The translations under genes and the position numbers were made by a program. The notes under the pieces were generated by a model, which saw only the letters and a list, made by a program, of their open reading frames with translations, did not search any database and was not told the DNA's origin. A DNA stretch of 64,000 bases from positions 372,001 through 436,000 of the forward strand of contig NW_020289989.1 in the NCBI RefSeq assembly GCF_003144245.1. Direction: 5' to 3'. Source of the stretch: Jaminaea rosea (Eukaryota > Basidiomycota > Exobasidiomycetes > Microstromatales). Shown here in pieces: positions 43,521 through 54,618 of the stretch (the stretch's first letter is position 1; each line of letters begins with the position of its first letter).

Positions 43521-45191
43521 TCAGAGCTCAGTGAGCCGTGGATGGGTGCGAGGCAGGAGAAGCGTGTTGAGCTTTGGTTCGGCTAGAGTAGCCTGCGCTC
43601 AGACCCCTTCTTTGACCCTATCTGGTCTCTTGAGCTCGAGTCTGTATCTCCTTCAGCTTCCTCCTTTTGATCCATCACTTTGAATCGACGTGCTTCTCAT
43701 TACAAAGCGATAGATCCAGCCGTGACCAGATGCATTGGAGATATGCTGGTTCTGTACGAGCCACGCGTAGACGTGCGTTGCGCTCGACGAGTAGGACGGC
43801 GAGAATCTCTGAGAGGGAGACGACACGCGCGAAGAGTCGAGTGTATGTGAGCAAGACGTCCGCTGGTGGTGCAGAGTAGGATGTATGCTCAACTCACCTG
43901 CATCGCACTGGAATAGCACGGTTTCTTTGATGAAGCCGGCACCGCGCCAGGAGACGGGAGAAGACCAGAGTAAAGTACGGTGAAGATGTGCCCTGTGAAG
44001 GTAAAGAGAGACCAAAACAGCCGGTGCTGAGTCGCTAGGGCAAGAGCTGCTGTGCCGTATGGTGGCAAGCACAGACGTGCCTGACCGAGTGTAGACAGAG
44101 ACCGGTTGTGTTGAGAGAGAGGCACGAAGCGCTGAAGTGCTAAGCACTGAGCTGCCGTGTGATGGCAAGGAGACCGCTCCCAGACTCGACTGGGCAATTT
44201 CACGAGTGTGCCGAGTGAAGAGAGGCGCTTGCTTTGACCTCGCATCAAGCTGGTCGCAAGGAATTGGATATGGCGAGAGACCGTATGAGCGTATGCTGAG
44301 TTGCTGAGCACGACACTGCTATACCGCGCAGGGTCGAGCGTGTATGCTGGTCATCCATCTTGCAGTGCTGACGAGGATTCCGATTAAGGATCGTGCGTTG
44401 ATGGTGCTGCGTAAGAGGCTTGACGAGAAGCCGAGCAGACAACCAGAGACCAAGGGAGAAGGGATGCTGAGTCGAGACGGGAGGCGAACAGGCACACGCG
44501 CCTGCTCGATGAGCCAGTCGAATTGAGTCTTGACGAATGATTCGAGTGATGTGTGAGGCTTGAGTGAGGAAATGAGATGGTGGACGGTACTGAGCTCAAT
44601 GCGTAGATCAGCTTCGCCTCATCACCACCACCTGTCTCGAGCTCAACGCTACGGTATCGTATCGCCCAGCAGTCCAAGCCCACGCGCTGCTGAGCAGAGC
44701 TGAGCAGGGCAGAGCAGAGCAGCAAGGCGGACTGCATGGTTTCGCGTGCTGGCGTGCATTGGCGTGTGCGCGTGCGTGTGCGTGTGCGTGCGTGCGTGTG
44801 TACGAGTAACAGGCAGGCCGAGGCCGCATCTTCACCCCTCTACCACGATACACCATGACGACGAGGCGGTAGCGATGGAGTTGACGTCAGATGGAGCGGG
44901 CGATGCAGAGGACAGGATCCCATTGGGGGGCGCGAGGCGTGATTGCTCGGGGTCGTGACGCTGGCACGAAAGTGATTGGACTTCGACCGGCCGGGACGCT
45001 CCAACCACTTCACCCGAAGCGCGTCTCGCTTTGTTCCACCTCGCAGCGCACGGACGTCGCGGCGGCGAAGGGGGCCACGTGGCTGGCATGCTCACGCCTA
45101 CGATGGGTAGGGGGTGAGGTTCACGACTGCTCTGCGCACGTCTAGCATTAACAATGCAATGGATCCTCTAACACACTCCCTCCCGCCGCGC
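43521..45191. other. Intergenic region with imperfect short repeats and a GT/GC tract
   Basis: Holds loosely repeated segments around 44045-44070 and 44148-44170 (TG-CCGT-TG-TGGCAAG type), a GAGCAG-rich stretch (about 44692-44722) and a (GCGTGT)n microsatellite (about 44760-44802). Long frames on the minus strand lack any recognisable domain. No gene supported. Confidence 0.4.
44760..44802. repeat. GCGTGT-type microsatellite
   Basis: Alternating GT/GC purine-pyrimidine tract of about 40 bp, visible by eye; such a tract can adopt Z-DNA. Confidence 0.8.
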
Positions 45192-46847
45192 TCACTTGCT
45201 CTCCTCGACCTTCTTGACCGCCTCCCCAACGCTCCCCACCGTCGTCCCCACAACCGGCACGTCTCCCTTCTTCTCCCCTCTCGGCTTAACACGCGGATCG
45301 ATCCTGCGCTCACGATCCATGAACTGCCGAACCACATCGTCACTAATGGCGGCCTTGCGCTCCTGGAATCCTTTGACCACAGCCTGCAGCACGGCGATGC
45401 ACTTCTTCTTCATCTCTCCGCTGGTCAACTCTCCACTCCTGTACTGCTGCGCCGTGCGCTCCATCTCCTCATCATCGTCAAGGAAGAAGCCCATGTACTG
45501 GTACGCAACATCCACATCCGGGTTCCCACCTAGCCTCTTGTGCTCCTCAAGTGTATCCCTTCCGCCCGAGAAGGCGTGCTTGTTAATCTTGTCCTTGATC
45601 TGCTTAGCCGTATCGGTCATGGCGATATTACTGTTTGGGTTCGAGGCGCTCATCTTTGTTCCCGGGCCTTGGAGCGCAGGGAAGAACTTGGCGTGGATCA
45701 ACGAGGGGCGAGGAAGCTTTAGACGACCAGCCACGTCTCGTGTTTGGCGAAAGTAGGGGTCTTGATCGATGGCGCATGGGATCAGGCAGGGGACGTCGCT
45801 GCGTTCTCCGAAGATCTGAGGGAAGGAGGAGGAGAAGGAGGGGGCGGCTTGGATGCTGACGAAGTGGAGCTTGCCCACCGAGTCGGAGTCGTTGAAGCCG
45901 AATGTTCCTGCGTGGGGAGGGTGGGGCGGGTCAGATTGGCGCGGCGTGGGGGACGTGAGGGGCGCGCTCACCCTTGGACTGGCTCGTGGTAATGGCTCGA
46001 GAGATGGTGCAGACGTTGTGATAGAAGGGGCTGCGTGCGCGGCGAAAAGTTCAGCATCTAGCTCCCAGCCCCGCGCATCGCACCCACTCACCCGCCCATG
46101 TAATCGAGGTCGTTGAAAATGAACGTCTTGTCCAGCCTGAACCCGCACGCAATGACGTCCCTCGCATTCTCAAACGCAAACCGCCTGACGTCCTTGAGAG
46201 TGAGTCCAGGACGAAAGAGGAACTTCTCGTCATCGGTGAGTTGCACGACGAGCGGTACGTCGAAGACGTCCTGGAGCCCTGCGAGCGGGAGCGGCGGCGT
46301 CAGCGCGAGGACGAGGATGGAGCGCGAGTTTACGTCTTGCGCACGCACATTTGGTGAACAAGAATGGGATCAAGTGGCCCATGTGCATGGTGTCACTACT
46401 CGGCCCGCGCCCCGTGTACAGGTAGAACTCCTTTCCCTGCTCATACCGCGTTAGGATGGCATCCAATTCTCGATGCGAAAAGAAGGACCCGCGCCTGAGC
46501 AAGGGATGAGGGCGATGTCCCGTCACCTTCTCGAATCGTTCGAGCAGCTCGGGCGTGATGTGGCGAGTACCAAACTCGTTGACTGGCGGGGCGGTGGGGC
46601 GAGGAGGGGAGGGAAAACATGCAGGTCAGCCCGAGCTGGGACAGCATGGTTCAATGGTGCACGCTGCACACGCACTGAGCTTGTCGTAGTCGATTGCCTG
46701 GACTTTACCGTCTGCCCCTGCTGCGCCGCTCACGTCCCAGGGCGTGACCTTTTGTTCTTGCGCTGACTTCGAGGCTGACGGAGTGGCTTGCGGATCGTCG
46801 GCTGCGGCCAGATCGGCCATCTTCTGTGAGAGGTCCTGAGCGGCCAT
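45192..46847 (-). CDS. WRS1: Cytoplasmic tryptophanyl-tRNA synthetase
   Basis: Five exons: 46847-46676, 46582-46349, 46278-46092, 46030-45972 and 45907-45192; introns of 61-93 bp; 455 residues. Class I aaRS hallmarks: the HIGH-type motif in [10 protein letters not shown] (about 120) and KMSAS (about 301). Other family blocks are [45 protein letters not shown] and [11 protein letters not shown], all as in eukaryotic cytosolic TrpRS. The enzyme charges tRNA-Trp in the cytosol. No mitochondrial presequence is visible. It borders the accessory island on the right and shares a 277-bp divergent promoter with UTP18. Confidence 0.96.
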
Positions 46848-47124
46848 GATTGGGTGGATGAGTGTTGGTTAGGAAGGAGAGAAAGGCGGGCAAGCGGGCA
46901 GGCAAGGCGGGGCGGAGAGCTGCAGCCGGGCGGACCAAAGTTGCGAGTCAAGGTCGAGGTGAGTGAGAGACTCCGAGGCTCGACTGCCACTCCCGCTCGC
47001 ACTGCCGCTCCGTCGTCGGCTCGCAAGATTTTGCCTCGCTCGAGAGGGCGGACGGAACCACGAGCAGCGACGACTTGTCACTTCCTTGCCTCACCACCAC
47101 CACCACCACCACCAGCCGCACTCC

Positions 47125-49044
47125 ATGCCATCATCGAGGAAGAAGCAGCGTACCGAGACGAACACGCAGGCTGCGCTGGGTATTTCAGCCACTCAGCCTA
47201 CCGAAGATGAGCTGAGGCTCACCGCTTCACTCTTTGGCCAGGCGGCGCCCTCGGGACCCGCGGCGAAACACGTCGAGGAGAGTGACGAAGAGGAGACGGG
47301 CCTCGAAGGGCTGGATGACGGGCAATTGTTTGAGATCGATGGAGGACAGGATCAGAGCGAGAGTGACGGTGAGGGTGACGAGGACGACGATGGCAGCGAC
47401 GACGAATCAAGCGAAGATGAGGACGACGACGACGGCGACTCCTCGTCCAGCGGCTCCTCTTCCTCTACCTCCTCTGCCTCCTCTGCTTCCGCCGCCTCCT
47501 CTTCATCCCGCCGCAAGCGTCCCTCCGCCGCTTGGCATGATCCCTCCACCTCTTCCCTCCTCGTCCCCCTCGTAGGCCCGCAAGCCCGAGCACCAGACGG
47601 CTCCTTTGCCGGCACAAAGCGTCTCCGCAAATTGCGCGTCTCCGCAGACGAGCGCACCATTACCGGATTAGAGTACGAGCGAAGGCTGCGCGAACAGTAC
47701 GAGAAGTTGCACCCTAGGCCTAGCTGGGCGGGGCAGAGGAGGGAATTACCGGGAGCGGTGGTGGCCAAGGCCCAGCAGGGCGAGGTCGTGGCGACGACAT
47801 TGACTGATCTGCTGGCTCGGGACTCGGGCTTGACGCGCAAGGCGGCTACATCCTCCTCCTCGGGCGGGCGTAGGCGGCCCCTTCCCCCTGGTCAACTGGA
47901 AATCCAACGCCAGCGAGATGTGCAGCAACATCCCGCCCCAACGCGATTCGATGACGACGACGACGATGATGCGCTTCCCGCGACGGACACGGACCTCTCC
48001 AGTGCCATCGAATCTCTCAGCTTCCACCCGACGTCACGTCGCACCCGCCTCCTCTGCACCGCAAGCCGCGATAGGCGCGTGAGGCTGTACAACGTCGATG
48101 GGCGGGACAATCCCTTGCTACAGACGATCCACGTTCCCTCCCTTCCGTTGCGCAAAGCCACCTGGCACCCCAGTGGGCAGAGCATCCTACTCGCGGGTCC
48201 GCGCCCTTACCTCTATTCGTACGACGTGCAGAGTGGCAAGGCGCTGCGATCTACTCCGTGGCGTGGAGCTAGCAGTGGGGGAGGGGAAGGGGAGGGAGAA
48301 CGCGATTTGAGCATGGCGCAATTCCAGCCTCCTGGTGCGGGTAGCTCCAGCGGATTGCTAGCCGTAGGCGGGAGACGTGGTCATGTTCACCTGCTCGACT
48401 GGGGCAGATCGCCCGAGGTAGCCTCTTCCACCTCGGAGGGCGGCGGCGGCGGTGGCCGTGGCGGTGGGTCGCACCTCCTTCACACGCTGAGCCACAACGC
48501 CCCGCTGGCAGGCCTAGCCTGGGACCCTTCCCCTTCACACACGCACCAACTCCTCTCACTGGGACAGGACGGTTCCTTCCAACAGTGGGACACGCGCACC
48601 CTCCGTTGTCCGCTGACGGTGCGCGATTCCGGCCTACACGCGCCTAACAGCCTCGCCGCTTCGCCAGACGGACAGCGTTGGGCCGTAGGCACACAGAGCG
48701 GCATCGTTGCCCTGTATACACGCGATGCTCTCCTTTCCCCCACCTCTGGCTCTGGGCTCGTCGAACCTACAAAGTCGCTTTCTAACCTGATCACCTCCAC
48801 CTCCAGTTTGACCTTCGATCAGTCCAGCCAGATCCTCGGCCTCGCGTCGCGATCCAAGAAGGATGCACTGCGCCTTGCACACGCGGGCGAGGGGAGCGTA
48901 TATGCCAATTGGCCTACGAGCGGCACGCCAGTAGGTAGGGTGAGCGATTTAGCGTTTGACACGAGTGCGGGGAGAGGGGGAGTGGTGGCTGTGGGTAACA
49001 CGCGGGGTCGTACGCTCCTGTTCAGTCTTGGACACTTTAGCTAG
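47125..49044 (+). CDS. UTP18: Utp18-like WD40 protein of the small-subunit processome
   Basis: Single exon, 639 residues. The start at MPSSRKKQRTETN is chosen; the frame extends upstream to 46963 without an ATG. A basic N-terminus, a long acidic Asp/Glu/Ser region (about 75-130), then the Utp18 block KRLRKLRVSADERTITGLEY followed by ERRLREQYEKLHPRPSW, and a WD40 propeller (about 290-639) with RLLCTASRDRRVRLYNVDG, HLLSLG-type and QQWDTRTL repeats. Utp18 is a nucleolar subunit of the UtpB complex needed for 18S rRNA processing. The propeller carries Gly/Ser-rich insertions (GGGEGEGE; GGGGGGRGGG). Its stop is 76 bp from the RPN11 stop on the other strand, so the transcripts probably overlap at the 3' ends. 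Confidence 0.9.
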   Translation: MPSSRKKQRTETNTQAALGISATQPTEDELRLTASLFGQAAPSGPAAKHVEESDEEETGLEGLDDGQLFEIDGGQDQSESDGEGDEDDDGSDDESSEDEDDDDGDSSSSGSSSSTSSASSASAASSSSRRKRPSAAWHDPSTSSLLVPLVGPQARAPDGSFAGTKRLRKLRVSADERTITGLEYERRLREQYEKLHPRPSWAGQRRELPGAVVAKAQQGEVVATTLTDLLARDSGLTRKAATSSSSGGRRRPLPPGQLEIQRQRDVQQHPAPTRFDDDDDDDALPATDTDLSSAIESLSFHPTSRRTRLLCTASRDRRVRLYNVDGRDNPLLQTIHVPSLPLRKATWHPSGQSILLAGPRPYLYSYDVQSGKALRSTPWRGASSGGGEGEGERDLSMAQFQPPGAGSSSGLLAVGGRRGHVHLLDWGRSPEVASSTSEGGGGGGRGGGSHLLHTLSHNAPLAGLAWDPSPSHTHQLLSLGQDGSFQQWDTRTLRCPLTVRDSGLHAPNSLAASPDGQRWAVGTQSGIVALYTRDALLSPTSGSGLVEPTKSLSNLITSTSSLTFDQSSQILGLASRSKKDALRLAHAGEGSVYANWPTSGTPVGRVSDLAFDTSAGRGGVVAVGNTRGRTLLFSLGHFS

Positions 49045-49120
49045 CCAGCGGCGGCGCTCTTGAGAACCTCATCACAAATGTATGCCATTACAGTCACATG
49101 CCACCCGCGCGCGCGCGATC

Positions 49121-50452
49121 TCACAGCTCGGCGAGCAACATCATTCCCAACCCTTGAACCACCTGATCCCCCATGGCATTCTCCACCTCGTCCTCGAGAT
49201 GGCGCTTCGGGTCTTGCTTGCCTACGTGTCGCGTCTTCAACTCTTGAGCGGTGAGCGTCGACTCTTCTTGTACGGACTTGTTGTATTGTTCCGAGAGGGA
49301 GAGCATTCGCTGCGTGCGAGGTGGGAGAGAGAGAGAGAGGAGGAAGAGGGGGGAGGTCAGCCGATTTATTCAATGCACCCGGCTGTAGTCATCGCGGGCA
49401 CTCCACGCCACGCCGAGCCGCGCCGCGCCGCACCTTGATTGCCTTCTCGTTATTATCGCGATGCACTCCCCAGTCCCTCAATCTGAGCCCCTCGGTCCAG
49501 TTGCGCTTGTGCAAGTTGCCCAGCATGCTCTGCTCTAGTTCGGTCTTGCGGTAATTGATAGCAAGTCTGGCGGGGCGACAGGAGGTAGAAAATGTCAGCG
49601 TCAGCAAGGCGAGGGGTGGCGTTGGTGGCGCCTACGCACGAGTAATAGTGCCTGTTGAGTCCGTGAATGAGCGAGTGGATCGTCGGCTTGTTCAAGTGCC
49701 CGATGTTGGACGTCGTCTGACGTGGTTCCTGCCCTTGCATGGCCGTCGCCGGGTTGATGAGACGGAATGCGTCGATGACGACCTTTCCCTGCGGAGCGGC
49801 ACGCCGAGTCGCGAAGAGGATGATCAGCAACTTTCCCCCAACCTTCTCGTGCCTTGCAGCCAACTGCCTCGCATCGGGAGATGCGCCACACCCACCTTGA
49901 CACTCTGAATGGGATCCACAACAACGGCCACCGCCCTCGAGTTGAGCTGCTCGAATGCCTGCTGCGTATTGATGTCGACGTTGGACAGCCAGCAACCGAA
50001 GCCCGGGTGAGAGTGATACCATCCGACGACCATCTCTGGTCTTCCTGTCTGGCGAAGCATCTCTAACATGTTGGTCTGGAATACGGGATCCACCTGCGCG
50101 CGATCACCGGGGTGGCACGAGGAGTAAGTTAGCATTGCTCGCTCACAATGCTGCGTCTTGGCGCCCGCGCCACTCTACTCACGCTCTCGACTGTAACGCT
50201 TGTCCCACTCTGCGGCATCGCGAAGACGTCGATGCATGTCACGGTATAATCATCCACGAATTCGCCCAGCATCAATCCCATCACCTCCATAGGCACTCCT
50301 GCTCGCCCATGCTTCAACATCTTGAGCAAGGCAAGCGAAGAGATGTAGACCGTCTCGGCATTATCGTTCTGTGGGGAGTCGCCGGCCGGTGCGGCATCTG
50401 AACCGCCACCGCCCATGCCTTGCATTTGCCGCATCATTTGGCGGATGTCCAT
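49121..50452 (-). CDS. RPN11: 26S proteasome deubiquitinase Rpn11 (PSMD14)
   Basis: Five exons: 50452-50183, 50093-49896, 49788-49640, 49566-49434 and 49309-49121; introns of 73-124 bp; 312 residues, the normal length. The MPN+ domain has [10 protein letters not shown] and the JAMM zinc motif [14 protein letters not shown] (about 114-127; two His, Ser and Asp all present), followed by the Rpn11-specific [10 protein letters not shown] and QQAFEQLN. The lid subunit cleaves ubiquitin chains en bloc at the proteasome. Complete, with no missing catalytic residue. Divergent from NDUFA2 (315 bp between starts). Confidence 0.97.
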
Positions 50453-50767
50453 GATTGCGCGCGAGAGAGAGGTGTTGGGGAGGAAGAGGAGGAGGAGGTT
50501 GGGACGAGGACCAAAAGGGATGACGACGACAAAGGACACGACGGAAGTGGCTCGAGCCACGCACGCCCGCCCTCGCGTGGTGGTGGAGAGGAGAGTGGGA
50601 CAAGTCGATTCAAGGCGGGCGAGCGGAGGCGGCGGCTCCGGTCCGACTTTCTCGACTCCGTCCGCCCGTCAGGACTTGATTGCAACTCACACACCCCCGC
50701 TCCGCTTGGCTCTCCAACCAACCAACCACCACACCAACACCACCTCGACTCGAGTAGCAGCAGCAGC

Positions 50768-51257
50768 ATGTCATCATCAGCTTTGGCTCGGGCAGCTTTC
50801 CCCAAGACACTCAAGGAGCTGCGTCTCCACCTCTGTCAGACGGGGCAGGGCAGCGCTGGTGCCAGGTGAGCGGCGAGCAACGAGCAGCGGCAGCGATGTG
50901 GGCCAAACCCTGGCGGCATATAGGCAACCTTCTGACCCTGCTCATGGTCATCTCCCCGCGCAGACAATTCATCCAATCCTCCTACCCATCCCTCAAGGCG
51001 AGCAACCCTTCCTTGCCCATCCTGGTACGAGAAGCACAGGGAACCCCAGCGAGAGTGTTTGCGAGATTCGGTACGTGCGCGCGCCTCCTCCTGACTCCGC
51101 CTGATTACCCTCGCTCTGTCAGAGAGCTTACCGTCGTCTCCGTCTTCTTCTCCTCGCCCCGCTCCCTCACACAGAACGCGGCGTAGAGAAGCATGCAGAA
51201 CTGGACGGTCTCAGTGGTGATGAGGTACTCAAGAGGGTGCAGGAGCTGGTCAAGTAA
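50768..51257 (+). CDS. NDUFA2: Mitochondrial complex I subunit NDUFA2/B8 (10.5 kDa)
   Basis: Exons 50768-50865, 50964-51070 and 51175-51257; introns of 98 and 104 bp; 95 residues. The spliced protein has KELRLHLCQTGQGSAGARQF and NPSLPILVREAQGTPARVFARF, followed by GLSGDEVLKRVQELVK: the thioredoxin-like B8 fold with the single Cys (LCQ) and the PxLPILIRE block. It is an accessory subunit of NADH:ubiquinone oxidoreductase in the matrix arm. The short length and the two introns hide it from simple ORF reading. Confidence 0.92.
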
Positions 51258-51529
51258 GTCAAAGGGAGCAGGGCTATGTCCGACGAAGAGGATGGAGCAG
51301 GCAATGATCACAGTGATACACAGCAGCAGCAGCGGTGGTGGCGGCGGTCGCGGCGGCAGTGACTATGAGAGACTGAAAGAGCAGGAGTACCATTACACGG
51401 GGCTCGACCAGCGAGGAGAGCACCAGTAGCAGAAGCAAGCAAGCACGAGGAGCATCAACCATACAACGTCTGTCATCAAGAGAAAGCTTCGCCCCTCCCT
51501 CTCTGCCGCTTCTCATCATCCCTCCACAC

Positions 51530-52507
51530 CTACACAAAAGCCACAGTAGCCCTTCTCGTTTGGTACGCGCATCCCTCCAAATTGCGAAAGGACTGACGCA
51601 GAGGCGAGGAGCTGGCCGAATTACAAGGTCTTGCGCCTTCCGAGGCGGTGCGAGTCAGCTCGGCGCTGCCTGGCAGTCTCTCGGGGACGGCGGTTGCTGC
51701 TGACCAGGAGGGGAGAAGGAGGGGCGTGAGGGCTGGCGGCTGCCGTCGTGTGTCTGCGGATGATTTGGGCTTAGGCTTGGACTCGCGCATGGGCTTGCCG
51801 ATGGGAGAGAAGTGCGAGGTGATTTGACCCCTCGAAGAAGAAGAACTGTGCGGTCGGTTCAGGTTGACCTCGCCGCTCCTCTTGCGCTCCCGACGATCGA
51901 GCAGCGACGAGGATGCTGCTGCTGTTGCTCTTGCAGACGTAGGGGGACTCGGCCGCCGACGTGGTGATGGTGATGCCTTGCCCCTTGAGCTTGCGGTATT
52001 GACGCTCAATGGTGCAGGAGCGAGTCGGTGCGCGCCTGAGTGTCGATCCTCCGACGGCGATGAGAAGAGGCAAGCTGGTCGCGGTGCACGTCGTTGAGCT
52101 CCTTGCCTTGGCCAAGATGACGATTCTTCGTCGTCCCTCGCTGGCCTGCTGCCAAATACGTCGTCCGCGTCTTGCTCCAGCCCACCACTTGACTTCGACC
52201 CCTGCGCGTGAGCGTCCGCATCGACGAATAGCCTCCTGGCAGGCGTCTCCATCTCCACATCTCCATCCTCATCACTTGAGTCGCTACTCTCCCTCGCAAC
52301 AGGGCACGGGCTACGTCCGCCCCTTTGCACCCATGCGTCCATCCGCCTCGATGGTCTGCGTGGGGCCCAGGGCACCCCTCCCGTACTAGCAAAGGGCAGA
52401 GAGGAGGGTTGATTGGTTGGAGTCCGCGGTGGAGAGGACATGTCGACGTCCATAGTGTCGTTGTTCGAGGATGAGGAGGAGGGAATCAACGAGTTCGAGT
52501 AGATCAT
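51530..52507 (-). CDS. Disordered Ser/Arg/Pro-rich hypothetical protein
   Basis: 325 codons from the first ATG in the frame (52507) to TAG at 51530-51532; the frame continues upstream to 52609 without ATG, so an upstream exon is possible. Acidic segments (SSDSSDEDGDVEMETP) alternate with basic ones (SPSPRRRPSPP, DRRERKRSGEVN). A short GQITSHFSP resembles a degenerate PCNA-interacting motif but lacks the defining spacing. No domain recognised; a nuclear regulatory role is only a guess from composition. It is convergent with NDUFA2. Confidence 0.45.
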   Translation of the reverse strand: MIYSNSLIPSSSSSNNDTMDVDMSSPPRTPTNQPSSLPFASTGGVPWAPRRPSRRMDAWVQRGGRSPCPVARESSDSSDEDGDVEMETPARRLFVDADAHAQGSKSSGGLEQDADDVFGSRPARDDEESSSWPRQGAQRRAPRPACLFSSPSEDRHSGAHRLAPAPLSVNTASSRGKASPSPRRRPSPPTSARATAAASSSLLDRRERKRSGEVNLNRPHSSSSSRGQITSHFSPIGKPMRESKPKPKSSADTRRQPPALTPLLLPSWSAATAVPERLPGSAELTRTASEGARPCNSASSSPLRQSFRNLEGCAYQTRRATVAFV

Positions 52508-54618
52508 CTCGTCGCCTCGACGTGTATGAATGGCAAGAAGGACAAAGTGGTCATAACGCTGGCGCTGGCGTACATCGTATGTGGGGTGGCTGTGTTTGAG
52601 TCGTGGCAAAGTTGCCTCTTTGTCCTCACGACGCTGGGAGGAGATGATTAGGGTGCGGATGGGAGCGGGAGGCGCAAAGGGCGCGCGGATGGATACTCAG
52701 GGTCGGTCAGTCGGTCAGGTCAGGTCAGGTCTCAGGGTCACGTCTGCTCGCTCCGCCGCCTCTCCGCTTGCTTGCTTGCACGCACGGAGAGAAAAAAGAG
52801 AGCTCGCGGAGAGAGCAGCTGCATGCAGCGACGACGACGGGCGATGGATCGTGCCCGTTTGGGGTGACGACCAGCAGCGGCAGGCGCAGGCACGATGCAC
52901 CACGTACAAGCACGCTGCGAGATGGGCACGGGAATTCGCTTCCTTTGTGCGATCAAGCCAACGCCGCTGGGAATGGAACAATGGGAGCGAGCGGAATGGT
53001 CTGCTCTAGAGTAGAGCAAATCTCGTCTCACCTCCGCTCCTCGTCGGCTGAGTCTATCGCCCTCTCGCCCTGCGCCCACAAATCGAACGACTGAACGCAC
53101 CCAATTTCCACGAAGGTCCGCGGGGTCGCGTTGAGAAGCGCGTAAAGCACCCCCCGGCTGCCTCGCCGCCCAGTCCAGCCCGCTTTTTTCTCCCCATGTC
53201 TCGACCAAATCGAGATGTGCTGCGAGATGGACAAAGGAAGCAACTCGTCCGCCGCCTGCGTTTAAGTTGAGGTCCACCACCACCACCCGCCCGCCCGCAC
53301 ATCGAGCTTTGTTCGTGGCTGTCACATCTATTGCCAAGAATGGGTCCAGTATGAGAAATGGTAGATACAGTACAAGCGCAACCACGCCGGCCGAGCTGAG
53401 CTGAGCGGCGCGATGCCGAGCCTACTGTGCGGTCGTGGTCGTGATCGTGGACTGGCACAATGGTGTGCGAGAGGAGGAGTGCAGGACAATGGCAGGATCA
53501 TGAGCGGCTGCGCGAGTTCGTCACGATGGTGAGGATTTGCCATTGAAGGACGCTTCAGCGGTGGGTCGCCGCTCCGCATCTGCCCGAATGGCCACGGACA
53601 CGCTGGTAGCAAGCAGCGTGCCGCCATTAGCCAACGCAAATGGTACTATTGTGCCCACCTTTCTGCCGGCAAGAAACCACTTACTACCGAACGCCTCCCT
53701 CCACGGGCACTGAAGGAGCCTGCCAGCCAGCTAGGCAGTGTCGTCCAACCTGAAGATCTACTCTTGAGGCTACGCTTGAGCTCCATTTCTATGTATGTCC
53801 TGCACAGTTGAACTGGCTCGTTGCCGCCGTCATGATCCTCTGCTGGTCTCTCGTAGCTTGCAAGCCCATGACCACCATGAGCCTTACGACGAATTGCGCG
53901 CCCGTCTCGCTGCCGCGTGGCCACGGAAGGATGACGCAGCGCAACTCCCTCCCCGCCCGACCTCGCTCGCACCCCCCACGCCAAGCCACGCTCTCCCGTC
54001 TGTCTGTCCGTCCGTCGTACACGGCCTTGTACATCGTCTTATACGTGAATTCTCTCATCCATCGCAGGCGATCTTGGACCGAGAAGACCAACACTTTTTT
54101 GATTGAGAGGACGGAACAAGGAATAGCCGATGGGAAGATGGCGGGGAAGAGCGAGGCGAGTGGGCGAGGGTCGCGACCTAGGCTTGAGCTATTGACTTGA
54201 CTTGTGCTTTCGAGGCTGAGTCTCGACGAGGATCGTGCTCATTTCAATCTTTAAAAAAACGGATGGGATGCTTCGTTTCTCTCGCTTCTCATGCTACCAC
54301 ACCCTCGTCGAGCGTGGCGTTGATTCGCGCTGACGCGGTCGCAAGTCAGACGAGGCCGGGCGGCAACCAGTGACGGGGCGGAGGGCCAGTGTGTCTCGAG
54401 AGCTGCGACGGGCGCCCGGGCAGGCAGCAAGGGCGGACCCGCATACAATCGACGACGAGGAAGCCGCTTTCCACTCTTCCCATCATCCTCATCACCACCA
54501 CCACCACCGCCTCTCCTCACAGAGCATCCCCAGCAGCTCGGTAGCGCGCATCGACTGTTCGCTACCACTGCTGTCGCTGCTGCTGCTGCCGTCTTAATCG
54601 CGCAAAAGGCGGCCTTTG
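52508..54618. other. Long divergent interval with no supported gene
   Basis: 2.1 kb between the hypothetical gene and YTA7. A GGTCA/GGTCAGT repeat tract lies at about 52701-52740. Several frames of about 100 codons are open on both strands (53.0-54.2 kb), none with a convincing ATG and domain. It may contain a small gene or non-coding RNA that I cannot see. Confidence 0.4.

Noticed and set aside
51530-52507. PCNA-interacting motif in the disordered hypothetical protein
   Set aside because: GQITSHF does not have the Q-x-x-hydrophobic-x-x-aromatic-aromatic spacing.
52738-53385. 215-codon minus-strand frame
   Set aside because: Lacks a coherent start, domain or codon structure; neighbouring frames are equally open.
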